Notes: generated by a model not told the origin, from the sequence alone. A stretch of 37,391 nucleotides of DNA from Chara braunii (GCA_003427395.1 BFEA01000155.1:342203-379593); one strand, 5' to 3'; shown: positions 1 through 8,816, numbered from the stretch's first letter. Translations and numbers: made by a program.

Positions 1-407
1 TGAAAGGTCATGAGTACTATGGGTAACAGAGCATCCTTAGAGGTGTTGTCATTTATTCGGTATATAGTTCCGACAATATTTGCAACTTTTTGTTCCATGG
101 CCCCGAAGGACTTGAATTCCTTTGTTGTCTTATACTTAGATGTTTCATTATTCCAAATTCTCTCACCATTCTTAAATTTGTGCACAATCAATACCTCAGA
201 CGGTTCGTCGATTACAATTACTCTTGTTTCCTAAAATTCAGCGACGTTTCTATCGCCATCAGTTCATTCCAATACCATGTCCTTGGGATAATACTTGGTG
301 ATACTGTCAAGCCTGCGTTTTGCTTTCTTCTTTTTATCGGTTTTATTTTTGAACCATGTTATTAGCAACAAATCACCAATGAATCATATCCCGAACATCA
401 ATTTCTT
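1..407 (-). pseudogene. PLE reverse transcriptase motif C and thumb region, truncated by the window edge
   Basis: The minus-strand frame continues from motif B through several stops: KKLMFGI, stop, FIGDLLLITWFKN. The position of the YxDD-type motif C is occupied by FIGD. The codon at 375-377 is GGT (Gly) where the first catalytic Asp (GAT) is expected, while the second Asp (372-374) is kept. Downstream, KRRLDSITKYYPKDMVLE, ETRVIVIDEPSEVLIVHKF and FKSFGAMEQKVANIVGTI look like the thumb part of a PLE RT. The element continues beyond position 1, so its 3' end is not visible. Confidence 0.6.
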
Positions 408-723
408 CTATGTACCTAGTGTCTGCAGAAATTCATATTTACTCCTCATGCACAGTAGACATGCGAGGGCAGGGCTCGCATGTCCACCCATGGGGATTCC
501 TTTTTTCTGTTGTAGGACCTCATTTAATGATCGGAAGAAACAATTTTTCAACAAAAACTGAGTTATTTTCAGCAGGTTACACAAACAAACTGACTTCCAC
601 CCCCCCCCCTTTCCATATGATTTTCTCATTCGTGCACCCTTTCCTTTCGTTTTTACCCTCGCTCACTGCCTACCTTTCAGTTTTTGTTCAAACAGTATTC
701 ATTCTACGGCGTGTTCCACGCTC
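408..723 (-). pseudogene. PLE reverse transcriptase segment with motif B (GIPMG...SP)
   Basis: Reading from 723, the frame gives SVEHAVE, a stop (TGA), ILFEQKLKGRQ, another stop, then a basic stretch. Open coding follows from 629 to 410 through a 10-G homopolymer. The key piece is NEVLQQKKGIPMGGHASPAL followed by ACLLCMRSKYEFL, the RT motif B form (IPMGxxxSPxLA) seen in Penelope-like elements, which contacts template and primer. The frame stops at a TAG (408-410) that fits a CAG codon changed by one transition, and the next codons continue the RT. The homology is clear by motif, and the region is non-functional. Confidence 0.75.
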
Positions 724-727
724 TAAT

Positions 728-948
728 AACAACCATTCCGTCAAAACGGACATATTATATTTTTTGAACGAAATTAGAATTGAGTTTTTGGGCCGAAATT
801 TGGTCCAAATTTTTGGCTTATTGGGGTCCGGCGTTCTAGGAACGTCGGACCCCCATGAGCAAAAAATTTGGACCGGATTTCGGCCCAAAAACTCAATTCT
901 AATTTCGTTTAAAAAATATAATATGTCCATTTTGACGAAATGGTTGTT
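728..948. mobile_element. Fold-back MITE inserted in the PLE reverse transcriptase
   Basis: The left arm (728 to about 838) and right arm (about 842-948) are inverted copies meeting with almost no spacer, starting AACAACCATT and ending with its near-complement. Within the terminal 25 bases only two mismatches are visible. Both arms lie between direct TAAT copies (724-727 and 949-952), so the target duplication is TAAT, or a 3-base TAA/TTA as used by PIF/Harbinger-type MITEs. Collapsing the insertion to a single target copy rejoins the RT reading frame between motif A and the following helix, which independently supports these limits. The element has no coding capacity. Confidence 0.85.
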
Positions 949-950
949 TA

Positions 951-1012
951 ATGTGGATGTCGCGTGAACATTTATTTGATATCATATGTTCCCATGAGTA
1001 TTAATTTATCAG
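951..1012 (-). pseudogene. PLE reverse transcriptase motif A
   Basis: The minus strand reads ESDKLILMGTYDIK, a stop (TAA at 972-974), then MFTRHPH. The Asp codon at 981-983 is the metal-binding aspartate of RT motif A (xxDIKxMF in this RT type). The reading stops being coding exactly at 951, where the 221-bp fold-back element begins (948, plus target duplication). It resumes on the far side of that element at about 723. The motif is short but sits in the right order relative to motifs B and C. Confidence 0.65.
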
Positions 1013-1020
1013 ATTCATTC

Positions 1021-1957
1021 ATTTTTATTCCCCTGTTGGCATCCCTTAGTCCATCTTTCGGTTTATTTGTAGCAACCATGTTGAAATTCAACATCTAAGT
1101 TGTTGTTTAAATTCGCATGTTTAGTACTTTGGTCAACGTTCTTGATGTCGACGTGATTGGACTGAGATATGAAGGGCAAGTGGTTCATTTCTTATCCAAA
1201 TTTTTGTCTTTACTCATAATGAACGCACGCTGGATACATCCGTCCTGATTCCATCGTGCGATTCTTTCCAGTTTTCCTTCTTTGTATTCGGTCCTCATCT
1301 TCTTCAACAATTTGGTCTCGGCAATCATTAAATGTGGCCTTCATACCTTGACAATACACTGCGAGACATTCAATCAACGTCTCTCATGAATTTTTCTTTA
1401 CTGGAGACATCACTAGCCCATCAAATATCAATTTTACTCCCTTAACGTATTAAGTGAGAACAACATCATTACCCGCGGATGGGTTGTTTTTTGAAATCCT
1501 TAAAGAGTTAAACCTTACCATATGTTAGCAGTATCCTGCTTTCCTAAGCGGGTCAGTTGCTTGTTCACAGGCGGTGAGTACCTTGGTCAAATCGTTCATT
1601 CTTCCCGGATATGAGACATTCAAGGAATTGTATAACTTGAAGAACTGATTTACATCGTTGATTTCACTCAGTCGCACCCGAATGTGCCCATTAGTTCTAT
1701 GCAAGTTAAAATCACTGCATGCACATTCACAATCTTCTTTCACGTAGCGTTTGTGATTATGTAGAATATCTGCAACGGAGATGACCTTTGTTCAGACCAC
1801 TTTTAGCTTATTCTGCAGCAGGTCGACCAAGTCAGTCAACTGAATCTCCTCTCTTAGCCATTCCAAGAATTTCTTCCTTATTTCATTTTTGTCTAGCGAA
1901 CGGCAATAACAGGGGATTCGTGAAAACCTCACAATCAGAGAAAACCTAACATTTCTG
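1021..1957 (-). pseudogene. PLE pre-RT region (N-terminal part of the RT module)
   Basis: One frame runs from about 1957 to about 1021 through at least six in-frame stops. Diagnostic pieces are SLDKNEIRKKFLEWLREEI, a leucine-rich helix, ISVADILHNHKRYVKEDCE, a Cys pair (CECAC) and the longest stop-free piece (1525-1743) with TNGHIRVRLSEI. Further on come KGVKLIFDGLVMSPVKKNS and IVEEDEDRIQRRKTGKNR. The layout of Asn-His-Lys-Arg, a Cys cluster, GHIR and then a conserved hydrophobic LVMSP-like block matches, from memory, the region ahead of motif A in PLE reverse transcriptases of green algae. Most stops are TAA, which fits CAA-to-TAA decay, although other origins are possible. Confidence 0.55.
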
Positions 1958-1959
1958 AT

Positions 1960-2334
1960 AGAATGAAAAAGAAAAAGTCAAACTGTTATTTTTTACACAA
2001 AAGAGAGCGTTTTTAATCGTTTTGTGATAAAGGAGGCAAAAAATCAGGTGAAAAGTCCAGCGTTCCTCAAAATGTGCAAGAGAACCCTTCCTTGCAAAAT
2101 GTTTTTATATGACTATACGTCATTCTCGGTAGATTGGCAAAAAAACAGAGTTCAAACAGGGTAATTCTTAAGGATGACAAGACAAACTTGAAAGATGTAA
2201 AAAAAACGAGTTTTTGTGAATACTCATTTATAGGACTATAAGTCAGTTTCCGCACTTAGGTAAAAGTCAAGCTCTGCACAAAATAATTTATAGGACTATA
2301 AATCACTTTTGAACTTAACAATAAAACCCTTATA
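1960..2334. other. AT-rich sequence with TATAGGACTATAA motifs; no gene
   Basis: This is AT-rich DNA inside the PLE gap. It contains TATAGGACTATAA at about 2229 and 2290 and a weaker TATATGACTATACG near 2107. I see no coding signal. Short ORFs here have no recognisable content. Confidence 0.4.
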
Positions 2335-2705
2335 AGAAAATATATGTCATTTAAAATAAGAATACAAACAACTTTTGCATCGGAGACACATTGAAATTCT
2401 TCGCCAAACACGAGTTTAAAATAAAAATATAGGGAAAAAAATTAAAACAAACCAAGGTTGCCGGCGTTCGAGACGGGCCGAACACCCGAACCCGAACGCC
2501 CAAACGTACGGGACCCCTTCGGAAGGCATTCGGCCGTTCGGCCGTTCGGGCCAGACGCGGACCAAAAAAAAAAAAAAAANAAGTTTTCAAAAAATTCCGA
2601 AAAACAACTATGTTATGGATAAAAATAAACTAAACAATATTTGCCTGGGCACTACATCCAAATTCTTTACCAAATTTGAATTAAAAATCAAATACAGAAA
2701 ATAAA
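2335..2705. mobile_element. GTTCG-word element, rearranged copy (two cores around one GC-rich arm)
   Basis: Two A-rich cores (2335-2440 and 2583-2700) resemble each other and the core of the 8.4-kb MITE (ACAAACAACTTTTGC at 2365 recurs at 8522). Between them lies a GC-rich arm (2458-2562) made of GAACG/GTTCG words, followed by an A run with one N (2580). Core, arm, poly(A), core is not the arm-core-arm order of the complete copies, so this is a chimera, a nested insertion or a mis-join at the N. Ends and target duplication were not found. Confidence 0.5.
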
Positions 2706-2747
2706 CACTATGATAAAAATAAGAAAATATAAAAAGAGAATTAAAAT

Positions 2748-3110
2748 GAGTGAGTGTGCCAGCACCCTTTCGACACCACCATCTTTGCCCATTTTTAAAT
2801 ATTTTTTGGTATTGATAAATGTCCTGAAAATTTACAGATATGTAGTTTACATAATCTATAACTCATTTAAATTATTTTTTTAAATAATAATTTTTTTTAG
2901 GCTCCGAAATAAAGTGAAAACAAAAAGTAAAAAGTGAAAAAAAACAAAGTAGTGAGTGGGCGAGCACGTTTTGACACCCCCATCTTTGACGATTTGTAAT
3001 GTTTTTTTGGCTAAGCAGAATGGCTTTAAAATTTATATGCGTGTAGGCTACGTCATAGAAAACTCACAAAAAAAAATCAGAAACAAAAACTTATTTTTAG
3101 GCCCCGAAAC
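2748..3110. repeat. Two-unit diverged tandem repeat, period about 202 bp
   Basis: GAGTGAGTGTGCCAGCACC at 2748 is echoed by TAGTGAGTGGGCGAGCACG at 2950. Both continue into GACACC(A/C)CCATCTTTG and end in a T-rich stretch followed by AGGC(T/C)CCGAAA. No coding content. Confidence 0.6.
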
Positions 3111-3351
3111 ATTTTTTGGCGGGGGCCGAACCTACAGGTGTTCGGCCCCCGAACGGGACCCCGAACGCCCGAACGTTTGGGGGCCAGCCCAGGGGCCCCC
3201 GAACGTCCGGTCAGGTAACCCTGAAACAAACAATAAAAAATAACATATATCGCCCACGAATGGGAAACCATGTTCAAGCGAACGTATTCACGAACAAGAG
3301 AATATGTTTGTGCGTTCCGAAAACCCCCGAATAAATTCATCGTGCTACACA
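3111..3351. mobile_element. Partial GTTCG-word MITE with one recognisable terminus
   Basis: A GC-rich arm of CCGAAC/GTTCGG words (3115-3215) is followed by an AT-rich part with ACATATAT, a second set of GAACG/GTTCC words, and the terminus GTGCTACACA (3342-3351). That terminus is the inverted form of the TGTGTAGCAC end seen on the 8.4-kb copy. The left terminus is not recognised; GTGTAGGCTACG at about 3041 is a weak candidate. It is preceded and followed by AT-rich DNA. Confidence 0.45.
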
Positions 3352-3721
3352 TCTTATAGGACTATAAACACATTTTTTTTTTATAACAAAAAATCAGGAT
3401 ATTTCAGTTCTTGAACCTACGGTGCTTCACCAGGTCGTGATTTTCTATGAAAAAACACGTTTTTTTCCTTGCCCCCTCCAGTAGTTCTGAAAAATTAATT
3501 TTCTGTTTTTTTTTTTGCGGATGTTTCACTTCACGTAGAATTTTATTCTAGGAGGAACCCTGAAAAACGTACAATCATAATCTTGAATAGATTTCGTGCA
3601 AACCTAACAATTTGTTTTGTTAGGTTTTTACGAATCCTATATTAAATACAAAAGTTTTACCGTGAATCTCATTCTAGGATTTATACCGATTTTTCGTTTA
3701 GTTCTCTCACAATAATTTCTC
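3352..3721. other. AT-rich sequence between MITE remnant and PLE linker; no gene
   Basis: It carries a TATAGGACTATAA motif at about 3356 and a GTTAGG/CCTAAC inverted pair near 3603-3627. The word GTTAGGTTT(T)nCACGAA is visible on the minus strand both here (about 3600) and at the resumption of the PLE (about 1925-1955), which may mark the breakpoint of the inserted block. No coding signal. Confidence 0.35.
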
Positions 3722-4233
3722 TCAAGATTTTTCGCTCTTTCTTTGTGTCAATGCATTTCTTTTCTTTAACACCTGGAATAACTCACTACTTTCTTTCATT
3801 CTCAAGTCCGTCGTTTTCCATCGTGCTCTCAACAGAGTTCGTAAATCGGATTTTTTTCGGTTAACGTTTGATTTATTTTTTATCAGGCATTTCACAGACC
3901 ATTCCCCATCATGCTCAATCAGTTCTTTCGAATCCCTCAACCACCGACTCATTCCATCTATTCTGATTTTACTGTCTCCGTACACCAAAGACACAATGCG
4001 TCATCCATTCCACCACTTACTGCCGCTTTCATTTTTTATTGTCATGGGCCTGCTAGTTCCTTTAGCTTCCTTCAAGATCTTTATCAGATGAACAGTCGGG
4101 TCGGGGAACAGATTCGCAGCAGTAAAAATCAGACGTTTCCATTCAATCACTTTGTTTGACAATTTATTTTTTCGCGTGGAGCGTCTCGGTTTCTTCTTCT
4201 TCTTCGTTTTTAACGTATTTAGTTTGGATTCTC
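3722..4233 (-). pseudogene. PLE basic linker between GIY-YIG and RT
   Basis: After the frameshift at the end of the GIY-YIG domain the reading continues in a different frame for about 170 residues with a single internal TGA at about 3999. It starts with a Lys/Arg-rich run (KTKKKKKPRRSTR), followed by predicted helices (KVIEWKRLIFTAANLFPDPT; LVYGDSKIRIDGMSRWLRDS) and a Lys/Arg/Ser-rich end. The basic run could be a nuclear localisation or nucleic-acid-binding patch. No known domain is recognised. Below 3722 the coding signal stops in an AT-rich block, and PLE-like coding resumes at about 1957. I infer that the block is a later insertion or a nest of insertions. Confidence 0.5.
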
Positions 4234-4687
4234 ACTTTCGATAAGTAATTCTTCCCTCCGTAACAGGTCCGATTTCGAACCCATCCACAGAGGGATTGTA
4301 ATGTACGTTTCAATACCTTTCTTCCTGATCCACTTGTGTACTTTCTTGTCAGATTTGGTCCTTATGTTATGCTTGTGCTCCCTCCACCTTTCATGTAAAT
4401 TACGCTTCGTTTGCCCAACATATACAAATTTATAGAATGGTGAGATCAAGACGTATACGCAAGAATCTTCGTTATTCATCATCTCCAAGTCATCAGGGCA
4501 CATGCTATACCAATACTTAGAGAACGTACGTCCCAAATTCAGATAACCATTCACGCAAGCGAGGATCACGACAGTGCGGAAAAGTTTCTCAATTTCACTT
4601 GCAACGGATCTATCAGTTAGGCCTTAATCAGCACGTAGTTTACTCAACCGTCGAAGAAACCGTAGTAGTAACTCCGTTTCGATAAAT
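4219..4687 (-). pseudogene. GIY-YIG endonuclease domain of the Penelope-like element
   Basis: The domain shows VYVLISPFYKFVYVGQTKRN as the GIY...YIG equivalent (VYV and VYVG). A helix follows with the expected arginine (NLHERWREHKHNIR), then a basic stretch, and near the end LLRREELLIESENP, where the catalytic Glu of the family normally sits. GIY-YIG nucleases of PLEs nick target DNA to prime reverse transcription. Codons upstream of the usual ORF start remain in frame to about 4687 apart from one TAA, so the true domain context is longer than the ATG-to-stop ORF. The frame is lost just after the domain (about 4219-4234), where a +1/-1 shift leads into the basic linker. The assignment is secure on motif grounds; activity is not expected, since the surrounding gene is broken. 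Confidence 0.82.
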
Positions 4688-5292
4688 TCAATTTCCCGAC
4701 ACATCCCCCACTTCTTCGACGTTGTTCTCTTCTGCACCAACGCTGTGGCAGTCTTCATCGTCTGTGGAGTCTTCCTCTCCCTCGTTCTCCTCTTCATCTT
4801 CAATGTTGTTCACCAGCTTCGAGAACTGGTCTGTATCCTGTTTCGCTAGCTCCCATGCGCCTTTATCTTTGTGATCACAACATGCATTTCTCTTCTTGCA
4901 CATGACCTTGATCTCCTTATAGTTCAACGTCATGCAATAGTCCATACGACACCTCATATATTCGATCACTAAGGCCCTGTCCTTCCCGGTTCTCACGCCT
5001 TGTTTTTCCGTCATAAAGCGTTCGGTTTTCATATTGTCGGCAATACCTCCCTTGTTCCAGACACAACTCTTGGTTGGATCTGATCCGCCTGCATCCGTCT
5101 CACCCATTAGTGCTAGGAGCATAACCTTTATCTCTTCCAACTTCGTTCCCTCCGTCGCGTTTGCTTGATGTTCCTGTTTCTCATCGATCCGTGTGTTAAC
5201 TCGCTGCTTCTCCCCCATTCTTCTCTCGCCATCGTCAGCCAAAATATTAATCTGCAATGCTCGCACCTTTGTTGCCTGCAACATTTTTTGAT
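4688..5292 (-). pseudogene. PLE acidic/charged segment preceding the GIY-YIG domain
   Basis: This frame takes over from the N-terminal frame after a frameshift somewhere between about 5250 and 5300. It has a predicted helical, Lys/Glu-rich beginning (RMGEKQRVNTRIDEKQEH), a Cys-bearing patch (KVMCKKRNACCDHKDKG) and a strongly acidic tail (EDEEENEGEEDSTDDEDC) ending in a TGA at 4688-4690. The reading then moves to another frame that runs into the GIY-YIG domain. Highly charged, low-complexity leaders of this sort are common in retroelement proteins. The Cys patch does not match a standard CCHC spacing, so I do not call it a zinc knuckle. No enzymatic role can be assigned. Confidence 0.5.
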
Positions 5293-5993
5293 CGGGATTT
5301 AGATCTCGATCGCGCAACGACTGGTGACACAAAACTGCGCTTCCGCTTCTCACTGCTCCCTCCATCCTTCTTATCGTCTTCGACTTCGTCAATCTTCATC
5401 TTCCCACGATCTTGGATTGCAGCGCTGGTCTTCCTATCAACATCTTCCAACTTATCGACGATCTTCTTCAGCGACCCGCCAAACGTACTGGCTATCCATG
5501 CCTTCATCCTTGTCTCGTTGTCGTCCGTGCAGTCCTTTACTTTCCCTTTCTTACCCCCTCCACGTGCTGCATTTGCACCGTTGGATCCGGCTCCGCTAGG
5601 CTTCTTAACCTTTTCAGCAATGTCCCTTGTCTTCCATTTCTCGATAAGATCGAGATGTTCCTTCGTAAACCATGCACGTTGCCCTAGCCCTGGAAAGGCA
5701 TTCGCGCTCGCCTGCCTTTGATTGTAATTCCAACTTGATGGCGGAGAAGGCTGTCATCCATACTGCGGCGGAGGATAGTAGTACTCGGTTGGTGGGAATT
5801 GTGGTAATGCCACATTTTTTGTTGCTACTAAAAAAACAGGCGTCGTCACTTGCATCAGCAGTGCAGGGGTCTGTGCAGTGAAACCACTTGGCGCATCTCC
5901 TGGCGGCGTTTGCATCCCATTCAGAAACCCCATCCAGTATCGATTGCAACCGGACCACCTGCTACGTCCGCGACCCCTCCCACGTCCGTACAT
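5247..5993 (-). pseudogene. PLE N-terminal disordered region
   Basis: The start chosen is the ATG at 5991-5993, which opens an Arg/Gly tract (MYGRGRGRGRSRW). The open frame upstream of it has no such composition. Next come a Gln/Pro/Tyr-rich stretch (PPTEYYYPPPQYG), an in-frame TGA at 5754-5756, and then, in the same frame, a segment containing RAWFTKEHLDLIEKWKTRD, a Gly/Lys linker and a charged region ending in RSRSKSRSKN. The frame closes at 5247. No catalytic motif is visible. The composition suits a nucleic-acid-binding, intrinsically disordered leader of the retroelement protein. That both parts belong together rests on the shared frame across a single stop. Function is inferred only from position and composition. 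Confidence 0.6.
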
Positions 5994-6554
5994 GCGTTCA
6001 ATATGAACTCTCGAGGATACCGCGTGTACACAATCGATCCGAAAAAATGATCGCTGAGAGACGATCCCGCACTCTGATGTTCGACAATAAGCCACTATGC
6101 CTTGTAAGCTTCTTGTTACCAATAGACCAATCAGCAGGAGTAGTCGATGGTTACTCAGTCGAGAAACGATGACTAATCCCTTCGCCAATCCATGAACCAT
6201 TCAATAAACCAATCGATGAACCACACGAATGATAATAATTTATAATAATACTAATAACAACCTTGAATAATTAGAAGAGTTTCTTACGCAACGAGGTTCA
6301 GCGATCTCAGCGAACGTGTCTACCTCACCGCAGAGTCGTTCGCTCAGTTCACCATGAGATTAACTCAAAATATAGTAACGTAGCTGGAGTTTACATGTCA
6401 CAGATCAACTATATCAAGAATTTGGGCGCAGCAACACTTCGCCCGTACAACCCTTCTACTCCATTTGCTCAAGCTGTAGCAGATTCCAACTGTTCGCGAT
6501 TAAATACTCCCTTTGTTTTTTTTTTCTCTCCCCTTGAATGAGCAAAAAATACCC
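5994..6554. other. Upstream flank of the PLE coding region; no gene seen
   Basis: Mixed-composition DNA. It may include the 5' untranslated region of the retroelement, but no promoter motif or repeat boundary is recognised. Confidence 0.3.
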
Positions 6555-6838
6555 GAAAAAATGGAAAAAAAAAAAAAAGAACAAAAAAATGAAAAAACAA
6601 AAAAATGAAAAAATGAGAAAATAAAAAAACGAAAAAACGAAAAAACAAAAAAACGAAAAAATGAAAAAACGAAAAAACGAAAAAACGAAAAAACAAAAAA
6701 ACGAAAAAATAAAAAAACAAAAAAACAAAAAAACGAAAAAACGAAAAAACGAAAAAACGAAAAAACGAAAAAACGAAAAAACGAAAAAACAAAAAAACAA
6801 AAAAACAAAAAAACAAAAAAACAAAAAAACGAAAAACA
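6555..6838. repeat. Octamer satellite (AAAAAACG / AAAAAACA / AAAAAATG)n
   Basis: About 35 units of a period-8 A-rich repeat in which six or seven A's alternate with CG, CA or TG. CA and TG units are what methylated CG units would become by deamination. A short CA run follows (6836-6854). All three minus-strand frames stay open as Phe-rich polypeptides, which is an artefact of the repeat. Confidence 0.9.
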
Positions 6839-6981
6839 CACACACACACACACAGGACCAGCTCGATCGGATGGAGGTAAAAAACTGGGTTAGCAGATAT
6901 GGTTGCGATACCTTAGCAGCACTTGGCTGCCTCCATATCTGGTAATCAAGGATCTGTTATGTTGGCTTCTGCTATGGGCGG

Positions 6982-7000
6982 CCCTAACCCTAACCCTAAA
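6982..7000. repeat. Short interstitial telomere-like run (CCCTAA)
   Basis: CCCTAACCCTAACCCTAAA: two hexamer units plus one plant-type heptamer. Only 19 bases long, and placed next to a hairpin (6995-7045) and a repeat junction. Confidence 0.7.
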
Positions 7001-7045
7001 CGTTATTAGCGCTAGGTGTCGCCGAAGCGGCACTTAGCACTAACG
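6995..7045. repeat. Imperfect hairpin next to the telomere-like run
   Basis: TAAACGTTATTAGCGCTAGG (from 6996) pairs with CTTAGCACTAACGTTTA, with apical GTCGC/GCGGC pairing around CGAA. The stem is about 20 bp with a small bulge. Confidence 0.5.
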
Positions 7046-7384
7046 TTTAGCGCTCGGATTAGCGCACCTCTCGCCGTCCAACCTCTACTCCGGAAAGAGA
7101 AAATTAAGATGCTGCCGAAAGTTTTTTCCTACACTTGATTTTACCCAAAAGGCACAGTGGCTTTCGTCGTGGGTGCTTCTTTGTGTTTTTTTTTTTTTTT
7201 TTTTTTTTTTTTCGTTCGTGTGTTTCACGAGACTCACTAGCATCCAGTCTACTGATAGTCCACATACTGTTACCCGCCATACATGGTGCCACCCCTCCCA
7301 CACAGTATCGCCTAAGGCTAAGTCCCACTAGTGTAGAGAGGGTTCAAACTTGGTTTTGAGTGCCATCAGAGTCGAATATCTCAA
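7046..7384. other. Non-coding, with a 27-base T tract (7186-7212)
   Basis: No gene seen. The T tract could be the poly(A) tail of a minus-strand retrocopy, but no body is recognised. The words CTAAGTCCCACTA at about 7318 recur at about 7838, so this flank belongs to the neighbouring repeat. Confidence 0.35.
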
Positions 7385-7560
7385 GACTGCACTGTGCTTG
7401 GGTACACCGTGTCACGGGATCTCCGTGCTGGGGTGGGGTGAATTGCACATCTTGGGGCTTCACTTTCATCCCAGCCCACATAGCCTTATGGTTAGGTGTT
7501 AGCCTGCCAAGCCGTTGGTTGTGTGTTTGAGTCTTGTATTCGATATACACGTGCTTTCAC
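7385..7560 (+). repeat. tRNA-like (SINE-like) repeat, copy 1
   Basis: Close relative of the next entry. It opens with a conserved stem-loop (7429-7445 with 7461-7478), followed by an A-box-like TGGTTAGGTGTTAGCCTGCC and a degraded B-box-like GTTTGAGTC, then GTATTCGATATAC. The A/B-box spacing and the GCCTGCCAAG anticodon-arm-like stretch recall a tRNA-Gly-derived head. Confidence 0.5.
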
Positions 7561-7599
7561 GCACTAACCGTCTTAGAGATTATACTACGGGCAGTGTGG

Positions 7600-7776
7600 C
7601 TATGTAGGATGAGTGAGGTTGCGTACACCTTGTCGCGGAATCTCCGTGTTGGGTTGGGGTGAAGTGCTCATCTTGGGGTTTCACTTTCACCCCAACCCAC
7701 TTAGCCTTATGGTTAGGTGTTAGCCTGCCAAGTTGTTGGTTGTTTGTTCGAGTCTTGTATTCGATATACATGTTGA
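7600..7776 (+). repeat. tRNA-like (SINE-like) repeat, copy 2
   Basis: Same layout as copy 1: an inverted repeat (7650-7666 with 7682-7699), A-box-like TGGTTAGGTGTTAGCCTGCC (7710-7729), and B-box-like TTGTTCGAGTCT (7743-7754). The body continues to about 7865 with CTAAGTCCCACTA. Two head-to-tail copies about 215 bp apart. tRNA ancestry is an inference from box motifs only. Confidence 0.5.
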
Positions 7777-7865
7777 AAACTACTGCAAAGGAAGGCGAAG
7801 GCCCCACAAGTGGGACTTGGTGCCTGGGGCTAAGTCCCACTACTACGGTAGTGGGGGTTTAGTCT

Positions 7866-8149
7866 TCCTTTCGAGTATTTCTCAACCTGGGCAGACTGCT
7901 GCAGCGAGATGATGAGATCAGATTGCTCCAGATCGGATGGTTCCTCGAATCAGATGGCAGGAACCGGTGCGTACTCGAAACCAAGGGTGAGGTCCCACCA
8001 GCAAACAGGAATGGATTTATCCCCGAAATAGAGGCGTGTTTGTGGACAGGTGCATAAAATCGTGATTGATCTGCTTTTCTGCATCTTTTTTGTAGAACAA
8101 TTCATTGGCTGAATCCAAGCCGCTTTGCGAGTGGCTAGTGGGATGGGAC
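7866..8149. other. No gene or repeat recognised
   Basis: Mixed-composition DNA between the tRNA-like repeats and the CCATGGT array. Confidence 0.3.
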
Positions 8150-8816
8150 CCGGTAGTGGTACATGTCCCCTGCCATGCCATCAGATCCATCAGTATGAGG
8201 CGCCCCACATGGGACCACCTACTTGAAATCGCACCACCCGGCTTGCATAGCATCCACCGCGCCGGTCCACATGGTACCATCCAACCTTGCATGGTATTCC
8301 ACACACCATGTAGTATCACCTGCCACTCTCATGGTGTGCTCTTTTGTTCCATGCTTTGTGGGAACCTGTGTAGCATCGTGTTCGGGTTCGGTGACCGAAC
8401 CCGAACGTTCGGGACCGAACGCGAACGAGCGTCGAAACTCTCCGAATGCGAACATAAAAAAAAAAAAAAAAAGCTTCGACCAAAACATCTAAAAACAATA
8501 TATGTTATGTAAAATAATAATACAAACAACTTTTGCCTTGGAGGTATGGTCAAATTCGTAACCAAACTTAAGTTAAAAATCAAAAACAAAAAAAATGGTT
8601 TTTTTTTTTTATATAATTATGTTCGGCTGAACACGTTCGGGGGCCGAACACCCGAACATGTTCGGACGTTTGGAAAAGCTCCGAACATGTTTGGTGTGCT
8701 ACACAGGTGGGAACCAAGTATGGCATCATCCAACCTAGATGGTATCGCCCATACCATGTAGTACCACCTGCCAGTGCCATGGTGTGCTCCTTGGTCCCAT
8801 GCGTTGTGGGAACCGC

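Larger units (their letters stand above)
1..5993 (-). mobile_element. Decayed permuted Penelope-like retroelement (GIY-YIG before RT), left end outside window
   Basis: Read on the minus strand from an ATG at 5993, one disrupted coding region can be followed to the left edge. Its order is Arg/Gly-rich disordered N-terminus, acidic segment, GIY-YIG endonuclease-like domain (4219-4687), basic linker (to 3722), a pre-RT region (1021-1957), then reverse transcriptase motifs A (about 951-1012), B (about 440-530) and C (about 360-390). GIY-YIG nucleases fused to an RT are the hallmark of Penelope-like elements, and an N-terminal GIY-YIG is the Naiad/Chlamys arrangement known from green algae, protists and animals. 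The RT keeps a GIPMG...SP motif B. The element is dead: frameshifts near 5290, 4690 and 4230, many in-frame stops, a fold-back insertion at 728-948, and an AT-rich block at about 1960-3700 between linker and pre-RT region. Assignment to the PLE class is firm; the subgroup is an inference. Confidence 0.8.

Noticed and set aside
780-910. Arms of the fold-back as LTRs
   Set aside because: The copies are inverted, not direct, and far too short.
410-967. 185-codon plus-strand ORF
   Set aside because: It reads antisense through the PLE RT and across both arms of the fold-back element; the mirrored peptide on the other strand shows it is a palindrome artefact.
5257-5721. 154-codon plus-strand ORF opposite the PLE leader
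   Set aside because: Antisense shadow of the Lys/Ser-rich N-terminal PLE frame.
6456-6945. Phe-rich minus-strand ORFs and Lys-rich plus-strand ORF of 90-130 codons
   Set aside because: Open only because the octamer A-rich satellite lacks stops in those frames.
6982-7000. Chromosome end
   Set aside because: Only three telomere-like units, followed by 30 kb of other sequence.
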